Source: Oricola thermophila
Lineage (GTDB): Bacteria; Pseudomonadota; Alphaproteobacteria; Rhizobiales; Rhizobiaceae
Direction: 5' to 3'
Length of the DNA: 64,000 bases
Assembly: GCF_013358405.1 (NCBI RefSeq)
Contig: NZ_CP054836.1
Span: forward strand, 124,001-188,000
Positions 8,015 to 16,232 of this stretch are shown here, in pieces. The notes under the pieces were generated by a model, which searched no databases, had not been told where the DNA came from, and was given only the letters and a program-made list of their open reading frames with translations. The position numbers and the translations under genes were made by a program. Within the stretch, counting starts at the first letter, position 1. Every line of letters begins with the position of its first letter.

Positions 8015-8383
8015 TCAAGCCGCGTGCTTGACGGTCTGAAGACGGCTGATGAGCTGGTTGCGATCGAACGGCTTCATGAGATAGTCGTTCGCGCCGGCTC
8101 GTTTCGCCCGCGTCATCTGCGCCAGGTTCATCTCGGTCATCATCACGAAGATGGTCGGCTGCTGAACGGCGTGCATGGCGCGAATGTGGCGAATGAAATC
8201 GGTCACGTCCATGTCGGCCAGATCGTTCTCGACGATAACGACTTCGGGCGAATAGGATGAAAATGCGGACAGTCCGGAACTGCCGGTTTCGGCGTCGTAA
8301 ACCTCATCCCCCGAGGTCGTCAGTATCCGTTTTGCCACCTTGCGAACAACGCCGGACCCATCGACTATCAAATAACGAGTCAT
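8015..8383 (-). CDS. degenerate single-domain receiver protein (Glu in place of the phosphoacceptor Asp)
   Basis: A 122-residue protein that is only a CheY-like receiver. Strand 1 reads LIVDGSG, so the usual Asp-Asp pair is D8-G9. The phosphorylation-site strand reads VVIVENDLADMD, putting E52 where Asp is expected. The conserved Thr (MMTE) and Lys (YLMKPF) are kept. Glu at this position often mimics phosphorylation, so it is likely a signalling-state-locked or phosphorylation-independent output protein; that is inference. It sits between ctrA and chpT, two parts of one phosphorelay, with a CtrA half-site in its upstream gap (8384-8533). Function not known to me. Confidence 0.85.
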   Translation of the reverse strand: MTRYLIVDGSGVVRKVAKRILTTSGDEVYDAETGSSGLSAFSSYSPEVVIVENDLADMDVTDFIRHIRAMHAVQQPTIFVMMTEMNLAQMTRAKRAGANDYLMKPFDRNQLISRLQTVKHAA

Positions 8384-8511
8384 TTGATACCATCCTTTCC
8401 ATTCCTCCGCTCACGCGGAAAGTCCCCACAATCGCGAAGGACCATATCCGAAAAAATTGAAGGAAGCCGAAAGTCGCTATCCGGCAATTTCACCTTTGCC
8501 GAAACGATCGG

Positions 8512-8520
8512 TTAACCATG
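8512..8520 (+). promoter_or_regulatory. CtrA half-site TTAACCATG upstream of the receiver gene
   Basis: TTAACCATG lies in the 150-base gap between the chpT stop (8534) and the receiver start (8383). It matches the CtrA half-site form and could put the receiver gene under CtrA control independently of chpT. Motif evidence only. Confidence 0.45.
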
Positions 8521-8533
8521 GTCCGATGGCCGA

Positions 8534-9175
8534 TCAGGCCGCCGTGAAGACGATTTTCTCGTCGTCCGAGGCGATGTCGATCTTCATGCCCGCATCCGAT
8601 GCCAGCAGCAGCGTGTAGTAGGCCTGTACGGAATGCGCATCCACCGGCTCGTCGAGCGGCGCGCCATATTGCATGGCGGTATGAAGTTCGTCGAACTTCG
8701 TGGGAACGCGAAGAAGCCTGCCGGCGGCCGTGACCGTGAATTTCAGCGAATCCGGCAGACCCTCCAGCACGATATCGAGATTGCCGCCGCGGGGTATCGC
8801 GGCATTGCCGATCAGGACGAGGTTCAAGAGCAACTTGACCTTGTTCTTCGGAAGGTAGCCGCGATCGCCTGTCCATGTGAACTCGGGCTTCTCGCCCTTC
8901 ATGAACTCTTCGGCCACGGCCTGAGCGTCGCCCGTGTCTATTTCCACGCCGGCAGAACCGGCCGCGCCAAAGGCGATGCGCGCAAATTGCAGCCTGGCCG
9001 ACGCGTTGCGTGCACTGGTCCGGATCAGGTCCATCGCCGCCTCGTCCGTGCCACCCTCGTCCAGCAGTTCGAGGCCATTGTTTATGGCCCCTACAGGCGA
9101 GATGATGTCATGGCAGACCTTGCTGCACAGCAGCGCTGCGAGATCCGACGGCGACAGCGTGAAAATCGACGGCAT
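8534..9175 (-). CDS. chpT: histidine phosphotransferase ChpT
   Basis: A 213-residue ChpT. It relays phosphate from the hybrid kinase CckA to CtrA and CpdR. The dimerisation/phosphotransfer helix carries LCSKVCHDIISPVGAINNGLE with the phospho-accepting H22. A degenerate histidine-kinase-like ATPase fold that does not bind ATP follows. ATG at 9175 puts the helix near the N-terminus as in homologs and has GGAG 7 bases upstream; the frame runs to 9244 without family similarity. In Brucella the chpT and ctrA genes are also neighbours, next to eipA. Here a receiver gene lies between them. Confidence 0.95.
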   Translation of the reverse strand: MPSIFTLSPSDLAALLCSKVCHDIISPVGAINNGLELLDEGGTDEAAMDLIRTSARNASARLQFARIAFGAAGSAGVEIDTGDAQAVAEEFMKGEKPEFTWTGDRGYLPKNKVKLLLNLVLIGNAAIPRGGNLDIVLEGLPDSLKFTVTAAGRLLRVPTKFDELHTAMQYGAPLDEPVDAHSVQAYYTLLLASDAGMKIDIASDDEKIVFTAA

Positions 9176-9313
9176 GGTCAGGCTCCGGTTTGCCGCTTCG
9201 CGGCGAATCAGTGTTTCGTCCATCGACTGGCGTAACATCGGCACTTTCGGACAGGCAAGAAAGCCGGGTTTTCACCATCGGTAGCGGGTGTCCCCGTTTT
9301 CCGCGGAAAAGCA

Positions 9314-9328
9314 TTAATGATGCGTAAA
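9314..9328. promoter_or_regulatory. degenerate CtrA box TTAA-N7-TAAA between chpT and eipA
   Basis: TTAA tgatgcg TAAA lies in the 285-base divergent gap, 146 bases before the eipA start. EipA of Brucella is known to be directly controlled by CtrA, which makes this the best candidate site. One mismatch to the consensus. Confidence 0.55.
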
Positions 9329-9362
9329 CTCTGGAGGCGTAAAACCAAGCCTGAAGAAAAGA

Positions 9363-9377
9363 GTCCGTTAAACGGAC
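9363..9377. promoter_or_regulatory. perfect 15-base palindrome upstream of eipA
   Basis: GTCCGTT-A-AACGGAC is a perfect inverted repeat with a single central base. It starts within a GANTC site (9361-9365) and lies 84 bases before eipA. It looks like a dimeric-repressor operator; the binding protein is unknown. Confidence 0.5.
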
Positions 9378-9460
9378 CGGGCATTCGCATTGCAGCGGCA
9401 GGCGGCTGACAAGGACGGCAGGAAGGGACAAGATTTTCCCGAGCGTTGGAAGGAACCCCC

Positions 9461-10075
9461 ATGATCCAGCTTAGCAAATCCGCGCCAAATGTCCGCGTCG
9501 CCAGGGTCCCGAGATTCGTACCCCTTCTGCTGGCGATCGCGGTTTCCGTCATGGTCGCCGCGATGCCGATGAAGGCGCGTGCCCAGGCCGCGGACACCTA
9601 CACGGTCCAGGAAATCATCGATGCCGGGCACACGTTCTTCGGCGCGACATCGGGCGGCCTTGCGTCGGTGATCGAGAAGATTTTCGCCAGCTACGGCCTG
9701 CCCAACGGCTACATCCTGGGACAGGAGGGCTCCGGGGCTTTCGTCGGCGGCCTGACCTACGGAGAGGGCACGCTCTATACGAAGAATGCCGGCGATCACA
9801 CCGTCTTCTGGCAGGGGCCGTCGGTGGGCTGGGATTTCGGCGCCGACGGCAACCGGACGATGATGCTGGTCTACGACCTGCAGAGCGTCGACGGGCTCTA
9901 TGGCCGTTATGGCGGCGTTTCCGGATCTGCCTATCTCGTGGCCGGAGTTGGGTTCCACGTGCTGAAGCGCGGCAATGTGTTGCTTGTGCCGGTGCGGACC
10001 GGCGTCGGCGCACGCCTCGGCGTGTCGGTCGGCTATCTCAAGGTGACGCCCATGCCGACCTGGAATCCGTTCTGA
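9461..10075 (+). CDS. eipA: envelope integrity protein EipA (DUF1134)
   Basis: A 204-residue periplasmic protein. The signal peptide runs from an Arg-rich start through FVPLLLAIAVSVMVAA to a probable cut after KARAQA (about residue 40). The mature DUF1134 domain is glycine- and beta-rich (YILGQEGSGAFVGGLTYGEG, GRYGGVSGSAYLVAGVG), consistent with the small beta-barrel of Brucella EipA, which maintains envelope integrity and virulence. ATG at 9461 follows GGAAGGAA; a TTG at 9446 is also in frame but less likely. Adjacent to chpT as in Brucella. Confidence 0.92.
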   Translation: MIQLSKSAPNVRVARVPRFVPLLLAIAVSVMVAAMPMKARAQAADTYTVQEIIDAGHTFFGATSGGLASVIEKIFASYGLPNGYILGQEGSGAFVGGLTYGEGTLYTKNAGDHTVFWQGPSVGWDFGADGNRTMMLVYDLQSVDGLYGRYGGVSGSAYLVAGVGFHVLKRGNVLLVPVRTGVGARLGVSVGYLKVTPMPTWNPF

Positions 10076-10202
10076 GTAGAGTTTCCCCGGATCAGGCCCG
10101 GCCAGCGAGAAAGGAATTCGCCGGCTCTCGCGGTGTACCTTTGCACTGGATTGTTGGCCCTTTCCGTGGCAGATGCTAGCCTGCCGCCCAAGGAAACAGG
10201 CC

Positions 10203-11477
10203 TTGATCCAATCGGTACTCATATTTTCGCTCGGCTTTCTTGCAGCCGTATTGCTGGCGCTCCTCGTCGCGCCGGCAATATGGCGTCGTGCTGTCTTTCT
10301 GACGCGCAAGCGCATTGAGTCGGCATTACCACTGTCCATCAACGAACTGAACGCCGAGAAGGACATGTTACGCGCTCAAAACGCAATCGCGTTGCGGCGC
10401 GTGGAGATGCAGGTCAAGTCACTGCGCGAGGAAAATGTCGCCCGGAAGGCGTTGACCGAGGAGCAGAATGCAAAAATCCATGACCTTGAGAAGAAACTCG
10501 CCGGCAGCGAGGCCGAGGGCGAGCGTCTGAAGGGCGAGGTCGCATCGCTTGTCCAACGGGTACATGAACTGACCACGGAACTCTCGGATGTTTCGGTCGC
10601 GCTGGAATCGACGCGTACCGAACTGGAAATTCGCACGGACGAGTTGAAGAGCGCCAAGGGCGAAACAGCAGACCGCGAGCGCGAACTGGAGGCGAGGAGC
10701 CAGGACATCAGCAATCTCGAATTGCGGATCAGTGCGCTTCAGGCGGAGATCGCCGAACGGGATATCCGCATAGGCGAGTTGAACGAGGACGTGGCAGGGC
10801 TGAAGGAGGTGCGCAGGGACCTGCAGCGGGAGATTCGCGAACTGGGCGCCGAAGGCCGGGCTACCGGCAGCACGTTGGCCGCCGAGCGCAAGCGGTTCGC
10901 ACAGATCGAAGCGAAACTGGAACAGTCCATATCGCAGGTATCCACGCTGGAAGAGAAACTCGAACGGCGCAGCAAGGAGTTGCAACGTTCGCGCGAGGAA
11001 AATGATTCGCTGCGCATCGCTCTGCGCGATCTTGAGCAGAGGGCAGAGGCGGCAGAGCGCCAGAACGAGGCGCATGAAAGCCAGATCGCCGAGATGACAA
11101 TACGCATCGACCGGTTGATGTCCGCATCGGAGGAGGAAAACGGGAACGAGGATTCGATGGGAGAATTGCAGCTGAAGTTGGCCCAGCAGTCGGTCGCGAT
11201 CCGCTCCCTTGAACTGGAACGGGACCAGTTGAAGCGCGAACTGGCCGCGGCCAAAGCCGATGGTGACTCCGGAAACGGCGATACCGTCCTGCGCGACAAG
11301 CTCAACCAACTGGCGGCGGAGGTCGTTGCGATGGCGGCGCGGCTCGAGGGGCCGCAATCCAGGATCAATGCGCTGCTCGCCGAGGACGATTCGACATCTG
11401 CCGGTGAAGTCGTCAGCCTGGCGGATCGCATCAAGGCATTGCAGCGCGCGGTCGATGTTCAGCGCAACAGCGCATGA
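10203..11477 (+). CDS. membrane-anchored long coiled-coil protein
   Basis: About 424 residues from a TTG start. One N-terminal membrane helix (IQSVLIFSLGFLAAVLLALL) is followed by a short basic stretch and then almost continuous heptad-rich coiled coil to about residue 380, very rich in Glu, Arg and Leu. TTG at 10203 was preferred because AAGGA lies about 8 bases upstream and it places the membrane helix at the extreme N-terminus; the open frame extends to 10173. Similar single-anchor coiled-coil proteins are common in rhizobia but unassigned. The cytoplasmic coiled coil suggests a scaffold or envelope-spacing role; no enzymatic motif is visible. The next gene converges 7 bases after its stop. 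Confidence 0.8.
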   Translation: MIQSVLIFSLGFLAAVLLALLVAPAIWRRAVFLTRKRIESALPLSINELNAEKDMLRAQNAIALRRVEMQVKSLREENVARKALTEEQNAKIHDLEKKLAGSEAEGERLKGEVASLVQRVHELTTELSDVSVALESTRTELEIRTDELKSAKGETADRERELEARSQDISNLELRISALQAEIAERDIRIGELNEDVAGLKEVRRDLQREIRELGAEGRATGSTLAAERKRFAQIEAKLEQSISQVSTLEEKLERRSKELQRSREENDSLRIALRDLEQRAEAAERQNEAHESQIAEMTIRIDRLMSASEEENGNEDSMGELQLKLAQQSVAIRSLELERDQLKRELAAAKADGDSGNGDTVLRDKLNQLAAEVVAMAARLEGPQSRINALLAEDDSTSAGEVVSLADRIKALQRAVDVQRNSA

Positions 11478-11484
11478 GTCCCGG

Positions 11485-12303
11485 TCAATCTCCCCGCGCC
11501 GTTCTCAGCTGATGAAGCGCGACGGCTCCGGCCGTGGCCACGTTCAGGCTGTCGAAGCCCGGCGCCATCCCGATCGACAACGTTTCCAGGCGGGTGAGCC
11601 ATTCCGGCGCGAGTCCGTGGCCTTCGCTGCCGAGGACAAGAGCCTGGCGGCTGGCTGGTTTCCAGTTCGCGATGTCGATCCGGCCGGCAGGTGAAAGGGC
11701 GGCGACAGCGACGCCATTCCGACCGAGCCGTTCAACCGCGTCCTGCATCGATGCAGTCCGGAAGAACGGGACGCGCAACACGCCGCCGACCGATACGCGT
11801 ACCGCCTTTCTGTACAGCGGGTCGCAACATTGCGGATCGAGAAGTACGGCATCGACACCGAATGCGGCGGCATTTCGGAATATGCCACCCATGTTGTCGT
11901 GGTTGGAAATGCCGGAGAGCAGCAGAACGGTTCTCCAGCTCGCGGGCAGCGGTTCCGGGGGGATGGCGATGTTGTCGGGAATGCGTGCGATGGCGAGTAT
12001 GCCGCGATGAATGTGGAAGCCGGCAATCGCATCCATGACATCCTGCGCCGCGCAATAGACCGGCACGCTTTCGGGCATGGCCCCGATCAGGTCAGCGATC
12101 CCGCCAACACGGTTTTCGAGTACGAGCAGGGAATGGACAGGAAAGCGGTCCTGGGCGACGAGGACCTGCAGAACGGTCTTGCCTTCGGCAATGAAATGGC
12201 CGTGACGGCGCACGAGATCGCGTTCGCGGATATCGCGATAGGCCTCAATGCGCGGATCGGCGGGGTCGGTTATCCGCGTCAGGCGACTTTCGGAAACAGT
12301 CAT
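11485..12303 (-). CDS. SpoU/TrmH family RNA 2'-O-methyltransferase
   Basis: A 272-residue SPOUT methyltransferase. An N-terminal substrate-binding region (to about residue 100) precedes the knotted domain with motif 1 NHDNMGGIFRNAAAFGVDAVL, motif 2 LVLGSEGHGLAPEWL and motif 3 DSLNVATAGAVALHQL. These motifs bind SAM in the RlmB/TrmH family. Its rRNA or tRNA target is not determinable. It starts with ATG overlapping the stop of the upstream HugZ-like gene by 4 bases, so the two are translationally coupled. Confidence 0.9.
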   Translation of the reverse strand: MTVSESRLTRITDPADPRIEAYRDIRERDLVRRHGHFIAEGKTVLQVLVAQDRFPVHSLLVLENRVGGIADLIGAMPESVPVYCAAQDVMDAIAGFHIHRGILAIARIPDNIAIPPEPLPASWRTVLLLSGISNHDNMGGIFRNAAAFGVDAVLLDPQCCDPLYRKAVRVSVGGVLRVPFFRTASMQDAVERLGRNGVAVAALSPAGRIDIANWKPASRQALVLGSEGHGLAPEWLTRLETLSIGMAPGFDSLNVATAGAVALHQLRTARGD

Positions 12304-13091
12304 GCGGAGGCGCCGGTTTTCTCGCGGGCTTCCCGTGCCATCGCGGCCAGGACGCTGCGCAGGTCCTCGGCCCTTTGCAGCGGGCTCGGAAACCAGATGC
12401 GGGCAATCCGATCGCCGTCGACGAGTTCCATGCCTTCGGCGTCGAGCGTGGCCAGCTTCCAGCGGCCGGCATCGGCTTTCGCGAAGACCCTGGCGTACAG
12501 GTCAATCGCTTCCCCGTGATCCTCGTTCATGTGGTTTATCGCACTTTCCTCGATCCCGGCGATGCCGGCGATATCGCCGCGTGGTGCAAGGTCTTCCGCT
12601 GTCAGCTCGTAGGCCTTGCCGAAACCGCCGTTCATACTGGCCCTGGAGATGGTAAGCCGGAAGAAGGCAAAGTCGCCGAAGTCTGCATAGAGTGCAGCTT
12701 TCGGATGACGCGCCAGATAACGGCGGCGAATCCGGTCGTGATCGGCCGTGCCGCGTTCGACCGGACGGGCACGCAGGAACAGCGATATGCGGGGATGGGC
12801 AAGCGGGTCGCCCTTGCCGACCTCGCCAACGAGGAGTGAGCAGTCCGGCGCCTCGACAATGGCGCGGGTGTGCCATGCCAGCGACGAGACGAGAATGACC
12901 GGGGTTCCGTCGAAGTCGGTCGCAAGCGCAACGCGGCTCGCTCCCGGAATGCCTTTCTCGCCCGGCATCATGACGGCAAGCGCGCCGTGACGAGCAGTCG
13001 CAACGAGCGTGCGAGCGAGCCGTATCGCCTCTTCGTCGGTTTCGCGGACGAGCTTCTGCTGTTTGTCGGGGCCGTTCTCGCTGGCACTCAT
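12300..13091 (-). CDS. HugZ-like FMN-binding split-barrel protein with DUF2470 domain
   Basis: 263 residues. The N-terminal two-thirds is a pyridoxamine-phosphate-oxidase-like split barrel (ARTLVATARHGALAVMM, GTPVILVSSLAWHTRAI, HPRISLFLRA). The C-terminal third begins IEESAINHMNEDHGEAIDLYA, the DUF2470 signature whose HMNxDH histidines bind heme in HugZ-type proteins. Known relatives degrade heme or bind FMN. The gene overlaps the SpoU methyltransferase by 4 bases and is divergent from tdk. Exact activity is uncertain. Confidence 0.85.
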   Translation of the reverse strand: MSASENGPDKQQKLVRETDEEAIRLARTLVATARHGALAVMMPGEKGIPGASRVALATDFDGTPVILVSSLAWHTRAIVEAPDCSLLVGEVGKGDPLAHPRISLFLRARPVERGTADHDRIRRRYLARHPKAALYADFGDFAFFRLTISRASMNGGFGKAYELTAEDLAPRGDIAGIAGIEESAINHMNEDHGEAIDLYARVFAKADAGRWKLATLDAEGMELVDGDRIARIWFPSPLQRAEDLRSVLAAMAREAREKTGASA

Positions 13092-13204
13092 GACATTAGA
13101 TCTTTCTATCTGTTGATGTCGTGGTCCGGCGCATGGCCGCTTGCGCCGGGAGGGGTTATGTCATCCAAATCTGGATAGCGAAAGGCAAGCCGGAAACACA
13201 TCCG

Positions 13205-13819
13205 ATGGCGAAGCTCTATTTCCACTACGCGACAATGAACGCCGGCAAGTCGACCATGTTGTTGCAGGCGTCGTACAACTACCGCGAGCGCGGAATGCAT
13301 ACCTTGCTCTTCGTTGCCGGCCATTACCGCAAGGAGGAGGATCTCGGCTACATTTCCTCTCGCGTGGGGCTGGAATCGGATGCCGAGATGTTTCGTTCGG
13401 GCGACGATCTGTTCGAGCGGATCCGCGAGCACCACCAGTCGAAGACGACGCACTGTGTCTTCGTCGACGAGGCGCAATTCCTCGAGGAAGAGCAGGTCTG
13501 GCAACTGGCACGTGTCGCCGACCGTCTCGGCATTCCTGTCATGTGCTACGGACTCCGGACGGATTTCCAAGGCAATCTCTTTTCCGGGTCCCGGGCATTG
13601 CTGGCAATCGCCGACGAACTGCGCGAGGTTCGAACGATCTGCCGGTGCGGGCGCAAGGCCACAATGGTCGTTCGCCTGGGGCCGGACGGCAAGGTTGCCA
13701 AGGACGGCGACCAGGTGGTGATCGGCAAGGATGCCTATGTGTCGCTGTGCCGTCGTCACTGGGAAGAGGAGATGGGGCACATTCCGGCCGAAGACATGAT
13801 CGGTTTTTCCAAGCCCTGA
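13205..13819 (+). CDS. tdk: thymidine kinase
   Basis: A 204-residue type II thymidine kinase that phosphorylates thymidine for salvage. The P-loop is in YATMNAGKSTMLLQ (near residue 10) and the Walker B/catalytic motif is VFVDEAQFLEEEQVW. The zinc-binding ligands are in the paired ICRCGRKA and SLCRRHW, as in the E. coli enzyme. ATG at 13205 gives the canonical MAKLYF start; the frame is open back to 13121 without family similarity. Confidence 0.96.
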   Translation: MAKLYFHYATMNAGKSTMLLQASYNYRERGMHTLLFVAGHYRKEEDLGYISSRVGLESDAEMFRSGDDLFERIREHHQSKTTHCVFVDEAQFLEEEQVWQLARVADRLGIPVMCYGLRTDFQGNLFSGSRALLAIADELREVRTICRCGRKATMVVRLGPDGKVAKDGDQVVIGKDAYVSLCRRHWEEEMGHIPAEDMIGFSKP

Positions 13820-13919
13820 CCTCGTCCCGCTTGAAACTTCCAGAGTCGGTCGCCACAGTCTATACCCGTATGACCTGAGGGAATCCGGCCGAACCGGCCG
13901 GGAAACGGAGACCGTGTAC

Positions 13920-15008
13920 ATGGCGACCTTGCAGAATTTTGATGCCGAGATCGAGAAGACCAAGCAGGTCGTCGAGGACATGCGCTCCAAGATCGAACAG
14001 TCGGGCGTTGTGCTCGACAAGTTCGCGAAGGCCGACAAGGCCATAGGCGACGCCGAATTCGATATCGAGAATGCCCGCATCCAGGACGTGCTGAAGCAGC
14101 AGAAGGTCATGGAGGCGAACATTGCCGACCTGATCATCGGCCTGGAGGACGCCACCAACGTATTCGGGACCGAATTCGAATCGATGAAATCCTATACCGG
14201 CTTCGAAAAGCTGGTCGGCCTGTTTTCCAAGCAGCGCATGCAGCGGATGCGTTCGGAACGCGTGCGCAACATGTCATTGGCCGGAAACCTGCAGGAACTG
14301 CTCGCGAAATCGGACACCATCGTCGGCATACTGACAGATCAGAAGAACATCCTCGATACCCGGTATGCCACGTCGGAGGACAGCCTCAGGACTGTCATCG
14401 AACGTCGCAAGAAGACCATGGAAGAACTCGAGACGACACAGAAACGGATTGAGGAACTGAATCCGCTGTTGCTCGATCTCGAAAACCGAATTGCGGCAAC
14501 GACCAACCAGAAGGACCGGACGGAACTGGAAGGCGAACGCTCGAAGCTGGCAACCGAGTACAACGAGAAGCAGGCGCTGGAGCAGACGTTGCTGGCAGAG
14601 AGCCAGACACTTGAACGCTATACCTCGATGTTCCAGACCTTTGTCGATTCCCTGAACAACCAGATCGCGGCCCAGCAGACGCTGATCAACAAGCTGACCA
14701 TCGATACCGAACAACGCATCGTCCTCTACAAGGCGCTGGAAGACTCGCTGAAGACGGCGGCGCAGCAGGATGTCGCGCACAAGATCAACACGCTTGGCAG
14801 CCAGGTCGATACCGCGGCCGAAACGACGATGGCCGGCATCGGCGCCGCGGCACAGAAGCATATCGGCGACCTGCTCGAGATGCACGAGAAGAACATGGTC
14901 GCGACGCAGGACATCCAGAGGCGCAAGAAGCTGGCCGACGACGCATTCGCCCGTCGCTTCGACGATGTCATGAAGAAGCACAACGCCGCGGACTATGTGC
15001 GCCAGTAG
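13920..15008 (+). CDS. coiled-coil protein, first gene of the five-gene AAA+ operon
   Basis: 362 residues with no signal peptide or membrane helix. Long amphipathic helices and heptads occupy about residues 5-75 and 130-250, with a more globular helical stretch between (FGTEFESMKSYTGFEKLVGLFSKQ) and a charged C-terminal tail. ATG at 13920 has GGAG 9 bases upstream; GTG at 13914 is possible. I do not recognise a characterised family; a remote similarity to PspA-like or TelA-like helical proteins is conceivable but untested. Its stop is 33 bases before the next gene, all in the same direction. The abundance of coiled coil and lack of catalytic motifs suggest a structural or adaptor role for the downstream ATPase. 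Confidence 0.8.
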   Translation: MATLQNFDAEIEKTKQVVEDMRSKIEQSGVVLDKFAKADKAIGDAEFDIENARIQDVLKQQKVMEANIADLIIGLEDATNVFGTEFESMKSYTGFEKLVGLFSKQRMQRMRSERVRNMSLAGNLQELLAKSDTIVGILTDQKNILDTRYATSEDSLRTVIERRKKTMEELETTQKRIEELNPLLLDLENRIAATTNQKDRTELEGERSKLATEYNEKQALEQTLLAESQTLERYTSMFQTFVDSLNNQIAAQQTLINKLTIDTEQRIVLYKALEDSLKTAAQQDVAHKINTLGSQVDTAAETTMAGIGAAAQKHIGDLLEMHEKNMVATQDIQRRKKLADDAFARRFDDVMKKHNAADYVRQ

Positions 15009-15041
15009 GGGCACGAGTTTGCCGCGGGAGGCATTCGAACC

Positions 15042-16196
15042 GTGAAAGCGCAACGATCCGCGTCGACGCCGGTCGACCGCTATTTCGCCTCCATCGGGGC
15101 GGCACTGGACGGGCTCGGCGTATTCCTGCGTGACGATTCTTCGCCGCTCTACAAGCACGGCCTCATCGCGAGAATCGTGACGGAATACGTCCAGCGACTG
15201 GCCACATCCTTCGACTGTTGGCAGCATCATCTCGACTACGCGAAATCCTTTCGGATCTCGCGCGCGGAAAGCGGGTTCCCGGTGTTCCAGAACGTGTTGG
15301 AGCTGGAGAACGACCGACGCACGGCCAAGGCGCGGCTCGGCGAGATTGCGGATCCCGCCACGCTGCGTGAAGAGATGGCGGACTTCATCCTGCGTCACAA
15401 GGCGTTTCCCGCGGAGTTGCAGCAATTGATGGCCGAGCGGCTCTACCTGGAAAAGGTCCAGGAGGGACACGTCTTCTCGCCGCTGGTGTTGCCGGAAACG
15501 GTGAAGGTCTCAGTCAATCCGAAGACAATGCGGCCATACTATCTCGTCCACTGGGGCGCTTTCGACGGCACGTCGAACCTTCCGCTGGTCTACAGCGTCA
15601 TGGTCGAGGATTCTTCCACCGACCTGGTGAAACTTCTGGTCACGAAGGATGGCAAGCTCGATAGCTCGGTAGACATACCGCTTCCCGTAGGCGGGCTGCT
15701 CAACCCGGAGCTGGCGCGCGAGTTCGATGCCTTCGTGGAACGCAATTCCGCCTATTCGCTTTCGCCGTCGACAATCGCCACCAATCTGGACACGGATTTC
15801 GACGTGCTGCACCCGAAGCAGTTGCGGCGCATCGTGCTCGGGCCCTTCTACTCGGCCGGCATCACAGCGCACAACCAGCGGGTCAATCACATCCTCGAAC
15901 AGGTTGCAGACCCGTTGAACGCCTGGCTGCTGACATGGACGATACAGGACGTCTATTCAAAGGCCGAGAAGCCGGCGCGCAAGGGGCTGTGGTCATCGGA
16001 ACCGGCGCGGGAAGAGTTCCACATAGAGACGAGCGATCTCGAAGCTGCGCGGATGGGCGTATCTGCATACGAGAAGCACGCCCTGATTCCGCATGAGGCG
16101 TACCAGGCGCTCTATGCAGCAGGGGAGACCGAGAGCGTCTTCAAGGGCTACCAGACGCATATCATTTCAGGCGGGCAGGTGATTACCGATGTGTGA
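15042..16196 (+). CDS. uncharacterised protein, second gene of the five-gene AAA+ operon
   Basis: 384 residues from a GTG start with GGGAGG about 9 bases upstream. It is soluble by composition: no signal peptide and no membrane helix. The N-terminal part (1-150) is helical; the middle (about 160-260) has beta-rich stretches such as MRPYYLVHWGAFDGTSNLPLVYSVMVEDSS, and the C-terminal part is mixed. No catalytic motif known to me is visible. It lies between a coiled-coil gene and an AAA+ ATPase with 33- and 36-base gaps, so co-transcription is likely. Function unknown. Confidence 0.78.
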   Translation: MKAQRSASTPVDRYFASIGAALDGLGVFLRDDSSPLYKHGLIARIVTEYVQRLATSFDCWQHHLDYAKSFRISRAESGFPVFQNVLELENDRRTAKARLGEIADPATLREEMADFILRHKAFPAELQQLMAERLYLEKVQEGHVFSPLVLPETVKVSVNPKTMRPYYLVHWGAFDGTSNLPLVYSVMVEDSSTDLVKLLVTKDGKLDSSVDIPLPVGGLLNPELAREFDAFVERNSAYSLSPSTIATNLDTDFDVLHPKQLRRIVLGPFYSAGITAHNQRVNHILEQVADPLNAWLLTWTIQDVYSKAEKPARKGLWSSEPAREEFHIETSDLEAARMGVSAYEKHALIPHEAYQALYAAGETESVFKGYQTHIISGGQVITDV

Positions 16197-16232
16197 CCGC
16201 AGCATGTCCGGAAAGCGAGCGGGAGAACCGGA

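Noticed and set aside
13820-13919. CCGGCC repeats in the gap before the five-gene operon as a terminator
   Set aside because: Short GC-rich repeats with poor pairing geometry and no T tract; too weak to call.
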